From contig SFDP01000066.1 of the NCBI GenBank assembly GCA_004558185.1, positions 1 to 8,930 on the forward strand: a stretch of 8,930 nt of DNA. Reading direction: 5' to 3'. The stretch comes from Lachnospiraceae bacterium. Lineage in GTDB: Bacteria > Bacillota > Clostridia > Lachnospirales > Lachnospiraceae. Under the pieces are notes generated by a model. That model had not been told where the DNA came from. It made no database searches and saw only the letters and a list, made by a program, of their open reading frames with translations. The stretch's first letter is position 1. Each line of letters opens with the position of its first letter. Below are positions 5,788 through 8,930 of this stretch, one piece after another. Made by a program: the position numbers and the translations under genes.

Positions 5788-6100
5788 CTTATTATTCTTT
5801 CATAGAGGCTTACAAAGCCTTGTAGCAATTGAATTAAAGATAGGTAAATTCAAACCGGAGTATATATCAAAGATGAATTTTTACCTCGAAGCATTAGGCA
5901 GACAGGTAAAAAAAGAGAATGAAAACCCGAGTGTTGGCTTACTCCTTTGTGCATCCAGGAATGATGAGGTGGTAGAGTATGCTATGAGCAGATCAATATC
6001 ACCAATGTTGGTATCTCAGTATCAGTTACAGTTATCGGATAAGACGATACTTGAGAAGAAGCTGCAGCAGTTGGTCAACATACCGCAGATTGAGGATTAA
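5690..6100 (+). pseudogene. C-terminal fragment of a YhcG/DUF1016 PD-(D/E)xK nuclease-like protein
   Basis: The frame runs from a TTG at 5690 with no well-placed ribosome binding site, giving at most 136 residues where the family has about 330-380. From residue about 29 on (NFRIDLLFFHRGLQ, LVAIELKIGKFKPEY, MNFYLEALGRQVKK, NPSVGLLLCA, YAMSRSISPMLVSQYQL) it matches my memory of the C-terminal YhcG domain very closely. The catalytic pattern of the PD-(D/E)xK fold is kept: Asp33 in FRID and Glu48-x-Lys50 in IELK. The N-terminal DUF1016_N half is missing, and the first 28 residues do not look like the family. It is most likely a 5'-deleted relic. It lies just after the TA-like operon and converges with the broken gene at 6198-6436. 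Confidence 0.8.
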
Positions 6101-6197
6101 GACTCATAGTTAATGATATGGTGTTTGCTTTGGTAAGAGAAGCAGATGGAAAAAAGAGCATTATAATTCAGATAAGATTTACAGCCGTTAGGGATAT

Positions 6198-6436
6198 TTA
6201 CCAAACTTCCAGACTATCCTCTGCATCAATCCACATTTGTATAGTTCCATCCAGATATAATCATGATATTCCAGTGGATTATCTATCGCAAGAATATTCA
6301 ATGCAGACTCTGAATCGGGTGTTGTCTTTAATCCTTTCTCTGCCTTTGCACAGTCAATTCGTAGAATATATCCGGCGTAAGTGCATATATCAATGCTGTT
6401 GTGGTAAATGTTGTAAGCTGCAATAATTATATTCAT
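6198..6436 (-). pseudogene. DUF6061-like small protein gene broken by a frameshift
   Basis: Reading leftwards from the ATG at 6436-6434, the product starts MNIIIAAYNIYHNSIDICTY and continues through GYILRIDCAKAEKGL, SALNILAIDNPLEY, a pattern I associate with small DUF6061-like proteins of Lachnospiraceae. After PLEYHDY the open frame turns into unlike sequence and stops at 6188. Shifting frame near 6250-6260 recovers 18 codons reading LDGTIQMWIDAEDSLEVW and then TAA at 6198-6200, which continues the family pattern naturally. One base appears lost (or two gained) there. The upstream region has only a weak AAAAGAGA ribosome binding site. The family name is from memory; that the downstream frame carries sensible sequence is seen directly. 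Confidence 0.65.
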
Positions 6437-6482
6437 TCAACCAATTCTCTTTTCTGTAAAATTCAAAAAGCATTTCAAGCAG

Positions 6483-6513
6483 TTCACACAGTCCGTTCAT
6501 ATTATGTTATAAT
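6483..6513 (+). promoter_or_regulatory. Extended -10 promoter of the acetyltransferase gene
   Basis: A perfect TATAAT (6508-6513) is preceded by TGT (6505-6507), forming an extended -10 element. TTCACA (6483-6488), a five of six match to TTGACA, lies upstream at a long spacing of 19, which extended -10 promoters tolerate. Transcription would start near 6520, giving an 80-base leader that contains the second copy of an 11-base direct repeat, TTATGTGATTT (6517-6527 and 6552-6562). Confidence 0.6.
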
Positions 6514-6599
6514 GTGTTATGTGATTTTGCTTCCCTTATTTTTTCCTTAAATTATGTGATTTCTCAATTGGGATTTAGTTAACGAAAGGATTGGTGTTT

Positions 6600-7142
6600 A
6601 TGATAGAAACCGAGAGATTGATATTGAGAAAATGGACTGAGGCAGATGCAGACAGCCTGTTTGAATATGCAAAGGATCCGGATGTTGATCCTATTGCAGG
6701 CTGGCCGCCGCATAAGTCAGTAAACGAAAGTCTTAGCGTAATACGAAATGTACTCAACGGTGCAGAGTGTTATGCAATCTGTGAAAAGGGCAGCGAAAAA
6801 GCGATTGGAGCTATTGAACTTAAACTGAATGGACATAGTGATATGACAGAGGGTGACGATGAATGTGAATTGGGCTATTGGCTTGGCAAACCATTTTGGG
6901 CCAGAGGCTATATGCTGGAAGCAGCAAGAGAAATCATCCGTCATGGATTTGAAGATATTGGTATGGCTACAATCTGGTGTGGATACTATGAAGGTAATCA
7001 GAAATCGAAAAGAGTTCAGGAAAAGATTGGATTTTTATATCATCACACATGTGAAGATGTACCAGTGCCGTTGATGAATGAGGTGCGAGTCGGACATACA
7101 AATATAATGACCAAGGAACATTGGGAAGAAATGTGCAGGTAA
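6600..7142 (+). CDS. GNAT family N-acetyltransferase (RimJ/RimL-type)
   Basis: 180 residues, cytoplasmic; transfers an acetyl group from acetyl-CoA to an amine, substrate unknown. The start ETERLILRKWTEADADSLFE is the signature opening of the RimJ/RimL-like Acetyltransf_3 group. ELGYWLGKPFWARGYMLEAA (residues about 90-109) carries the central strand and the acetyl-CoA pyrophosphate-binding R-G-Y loop, and N-x-x-S followed by KIGF near residues 137-150 is the C-terminal GNAT motif. The frame is open from a TTG at 6591, but GAAAGGA (6584-6590) abuts that codon and lies nine bases from the ATG at 6600, which is therefore chosen. It has its own promoter and is followed after 63 bases by the next gene on the same strand, without a terminator between. 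Length and motifs are complete, so the gene looks intact. Confidence 0.9.
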   Translation: MIETERLILRKWTEADADSLFEYAKDPDVDPIAGWPPHKSVNESLSVIRNVLNGAECYAICEKGSEKAIGAIELKLNGHSDMTEGDDECELGYWLGKPFWARGYMLEAAREIIRHGFEDIGMATIWCGYYEGNQKSKRVQEKIGFLYHHTCEDVPVPLMNEVRVGHTNIMTKEHWEEMCR

Positions 7143-7205
7143 AACTTTCAGTTGAAATGGTCCTCAATTTGCACGATAAAGAAAATGAAAGGGTAGGGGA
7201 TAACA

Positions 7206-8687
7206 ATGAAAAGAGAACTGTGGCATAACCTGAAATATAGGCTATTCTCTGTTGGCTGTATTTGTCTGTTGATCATATGGATATGTGGAATGGCTCAAAA
7301 GCAGCTTTTAAAGGAAAGAGAAAATATATCTCGGCATAATTATCCTGAAAACCAATTTGGCTTAGTTAAGATGACGGACATAGTGGGAAAGCTAAGTCTT
7401 ATCAATACGATTGAGGATAGGGAAGAAAGGACAGAGACAGTAACTCCTTCGGAGGAAAGTGGGCTGTCTGAGGAGGAGAGTAAAAAAGGAGAAAAGGAAG
7501 AATTTACCCATGCCCAGGTGGAGATTAGCAGAATAGCCGGCGGGTGGCGGCTGAAGCTGTATGATGAAAATAAACAGGAGATTTTTGCCCAAAATTATTC
7601 TGGAAAACCTGGAGTTTCCCCTTTGGAAAACAGCGAATTGTTGGAAATTAAAGATAACGAAGATAATTCCTCCGGCTATGTTTTTTACTTTAATCCGCAA
7701 AATTCCTCCTGGACAGAAGCTTTCTTCAATCCGGTATTTTTCAAGGCAGAGGAAAAAGATTGTATTGCGTATATGGAAAATGCAAAAACCATGAGGTTTA
7801 AGGAATTATGGGGCGAAGAAAAGGAGGGGAAAATCGAGAGGGACTTTACTCCTTACATTAATCCGATTATTCAGCTTGGACAGATAAGTGAAAAGAATAT
7901 TTTGCTAGTCTATTGGGAAGGAGATAAACCGGTAGAAGTTACAGAAATCCTGTCCATTACAGGCGAAACACCAATTGTGGAATATGCACCTGTCCCCTAT
8001 GTCCTAACGCCGGAAATTGGCGAGTTTTTCTATGGACTGGACACCAGTCAAGAACCATGGGAATGGGGAGAACTCAAGGAGGGAGAAAATGGACCAAACT
8101 ATGGGTTTAAAGACTGGCATTTTATTGGTTGTAATGGATTTTGTGCAGTAAAAATATGGGAAACATTTTATCAGGCAACCTCAGAACTGGATTCTGAAGA
8201 TGGGCGTTTTAATGCCGGATATGTGGGTGGCTATCAAAGCAGAGATAAAGCCTGGGCAGAAGGGGCGGAAGGTTTCGGAATTGGTGAGAAAATCAGTATG
8301 CTGCAGGTTTGCAGTTATGGCTGGATACCAGAGGAGCCTTATCTGGAGGATATTGGGGCCAAGGAGCCCTATCTGGTAGATGGGAATCTAACCTATAATC
8401 AGATCTGCATTGTAAATGGGTATGCCAAGAATAAGAAGGTTTGGGAAGAAAACGGAAGAGTCAAACGGCTGCTGATGCTGGTCGAGGGACAGCCTTTTGC
8501 CTATCTGGAGTTGGCAGATACAATTAAGCCCCAGTATTTTACCCTGCCTGAAAAATCTCTTGTTGTTCCTGACGAAGTGTTTTTGGAATGCGAATTTATT
8601 ATTGAGGAAGTTTATCCCGGAACGAAATATGAGGATACCTGCCTTACCGGGCTGGCCATGGATTTTTTGGAAAAACGTTCGCATTAA
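7206..8687 (+). CDS. Membrane-anchored protein with C-terminal NADase-type glycan-binding domain
   Basis: 493 residues. A single N-terminal hydrophobic segment (about 13-30) after MKRELWHNLKYR acts as a signal anchor and places the rest outside the cell. A highly charged linker follows (about residues 70-100, rich in Glu/Lys/Ser). Residues about 100-330 are a soluble region I do not recognise. Residues about 334-490 match the discoidin-like NADase-type glycan-binding domain: DKAWAEG at 348-354, GFGIGE at 356-361, IVNGYAK at 402-408, NGRVKRLLM, and VYPGTKYEDTC at 469-479. No enzymatic domain is evident. TAGGGGA (7194-7200) gives a usable ribosome binding site for the ATG. It may share the acetyltransferase transcript. 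No good terminator was seen after it. Carbohydrate or cell-wall binding is inferred from the domain. Confidence 0.82.
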   Translation: MKRELWHNLKYRLFSVGCICLLIIWICGMAQKQLLKERENISRHNYPENQFGLVKMTDIVGKLSLINTIEDREERTETVTPSEESGLSEEESKKGEKEEFTHAQVEISRIAGGWRLKLYDENKQEIFAQNYSGKPGVSPLENSELLEIKDNEDNSSGYVFYFNPQNSSWTEAFFNPVFFKAEEKDCIAYMENAKTMRFKELWGEEKEGKIERDFTPYINPIIQLGQISEKNILLVYWEGDKPVEVTEILSITGETPIVEYAPVPYVLTPEIGEFFYGLDTSQEPWEWGELKEGENGPNYGFKDWHFIGCNGFCAVKIWETFYQATSELDSEDGRFNAGYVGGYQSRDKAWAEGAEGFGIGEKISMLQVCSYGWIPEEPYLEDIGAKEPYLVDGNLTYNQICIVNGYAKNKKVWEENGRVKRLLMLVEGQPFAYLELADTIKPQYFTLPEKSLVVPDEVFLECEFIIEEVYPGTKYEDTCLTGLAMDFLEKRSH

Positions 8688-8714
8688 TCAGGCTATTTCT
8701 CATTTTGTGTCCTG

Positions 8715-8742
8715 TTCATTTTCAGATTTTTTGTGCTATGCT
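8715..8742 (+). promoter_or_regulatory. Weak candidate extended -10 promoter
   Basis: TGC-TATGCT (8734-8742) resembles an extended -10 element, with a poor -35-like TTCATT (8715-8720) 16 bases upstream. It lies about 60 bases before the stub ORF with the strong ribosome binding site at 8791-8796. The match is modest and may be chance. Confidence 0.3.
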
Positions 8743-8802
8743 TCATATGAGCAGGTGAGTAAATCGGCAAACGTAATGTAATCAGGCACAAGGAGGAAAC
8801 AG

Positions 8803-8862
8803 ATGAATCAGGAGAATATAGGAAAATTTATAGAGGCATCATCAGAATGTGTGGTGGCGTAG
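8803..8862 (+). pseudogene. N-terminal stub resembling an XRE-type regulator
   Basis: A perfect AGGAGG (8791-8796) is six bases from an ATG that opens 19 codons, MNQENIGKFIEASSECVVA, then TAG. The first ten residues match the usual start of small XRE-family helix-turn-helix regulators (MNQExIGKFI...), but the expected continuation, a basic stretch leading into the first helix-turn-helix helix, is absent. The divergence begins near position 8833. Reading on in the other frames to the window end shows nothing recognisable. It is probably a gene cut by a deletion or insertion, though a short leader peptide cannot be excluded. Confidence 0.4.
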
Positions 8863-8930
8863 CTGCCCCCGGCGGCACACCCCATCCTTGTTCTGCTTGA
8901 CTATCTTTTATCTGGTATGGATGTTAGGGG

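Noticed and set aside
6118..6426. 102-codon plus-strand open frame
   Set aside because: Most of it is antisense to the DUF6061-like pseudogene, it lacks a ribosome binding site, and its product has no recognisable pattern.
6591..6599. TTG at 6591 as the start of the acetyltransferase
   Set aside because: The ribosome binding site GAAAGGA directly abuts the TTG, leaving no spacer; the ATG at 6600 has a nine-base spacer and gives the family's usual N-terminus.
7251..7262. Possible lipobox (SVGC) in the N-terminus of the glycan-binding-domain protein
   Set aside because: The -3 position is Ser rather than Leu/Val, and the Cys is followed by further hydrophobic residues of the same membrane segment, so a signal anchor fits better than a lipoprotein.
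8685..8787. TAATCAGGC direct repeats (8685-8693 and 8779-8787) as attachment-site-like flanks
   Set aside because: Only nine bases long with about 85 bases between and no element-like content; compatible with chance.

Overview
The window looks like an accessory segment of a chromosome from a gut-type Clostridia (Lachnospiraceae-like) Firmicute. The basis is Gram-positive style ribosome binding sites (AGGAGG, GGGAG, AAGGGGG), A/T-rich intergenic DNA, intrinsic terminators with T-tracts, and protein families that I know mainly from that group (CxC/CPVC surface proteins, a DUF4258/YgiT pair, a DUF6061-like small protein, an NADase-type glycan-binding module). Genus and species cannot be told from the sequence alone.

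Layout. Positions 1-512 are essentially non-coding: a degenerate tandem repeat around TGYTTCG (35-131), an intrinsic terminator (244-288), a strong 17-bp inverted repeat (330-371) and a sigma-70-type promoter. This promoter leads into a TetR-family regulator (513-1175) and, 81 bases further on the same strand, a 1162-residue cell-surface protein (1257-4745). The surface protein carries a signal peptide, a decapeptide repeat, two Cys-rich CxC/CPVC motifs, an Ig-like module, a Gly-rich beta-helix repeat array, an InlB B-repeat-like domain, a 17-unit GGSGNT linker, a conserved C-terminal module, and a transmembrane anchor with a Lys tail. A strong terminator (4780-4814) closes this unit.

Downstream, base composition becomes visibly more A/T-rich and the content changes to small and damaged accessory genes. 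A 40-base dyad (4869-4908) precedes a ribbon-helix-helix type small protein, a DUF4258 protein that stops early, and a YgiT/MqsA-type zinc-finger protein. This is a toxin-antitoxin-like operon whose presumed toxin is truncated. It is followed by an orphan C-terminal piece of a YhcG/DUF1016 PD-(D/E)xK nuclease and, on the opposite strand, a DUF6061-like small gene broken by a frameshift. The region 4.9-6.4 kb therefore looks like a graveyard of mobile or defence-associated genes.

The last part holds a GNAT acetyltransferase with its own extended -10 promoter, a membrane-anchored protein of 493 residues ending in an NADase-type glycan-binding (discoidin-like) domain, and, at the right edge, a 19-codon stub with a perfect Shine-Dalgarno sequence that resembles the first residues of a small XRE-type regulator. 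The two large extracytoplasmic proteins suggest that surface or glycan interaction is the main intact function here. No tRNA, rRNA, CRISPR array or intact transposase was seen.
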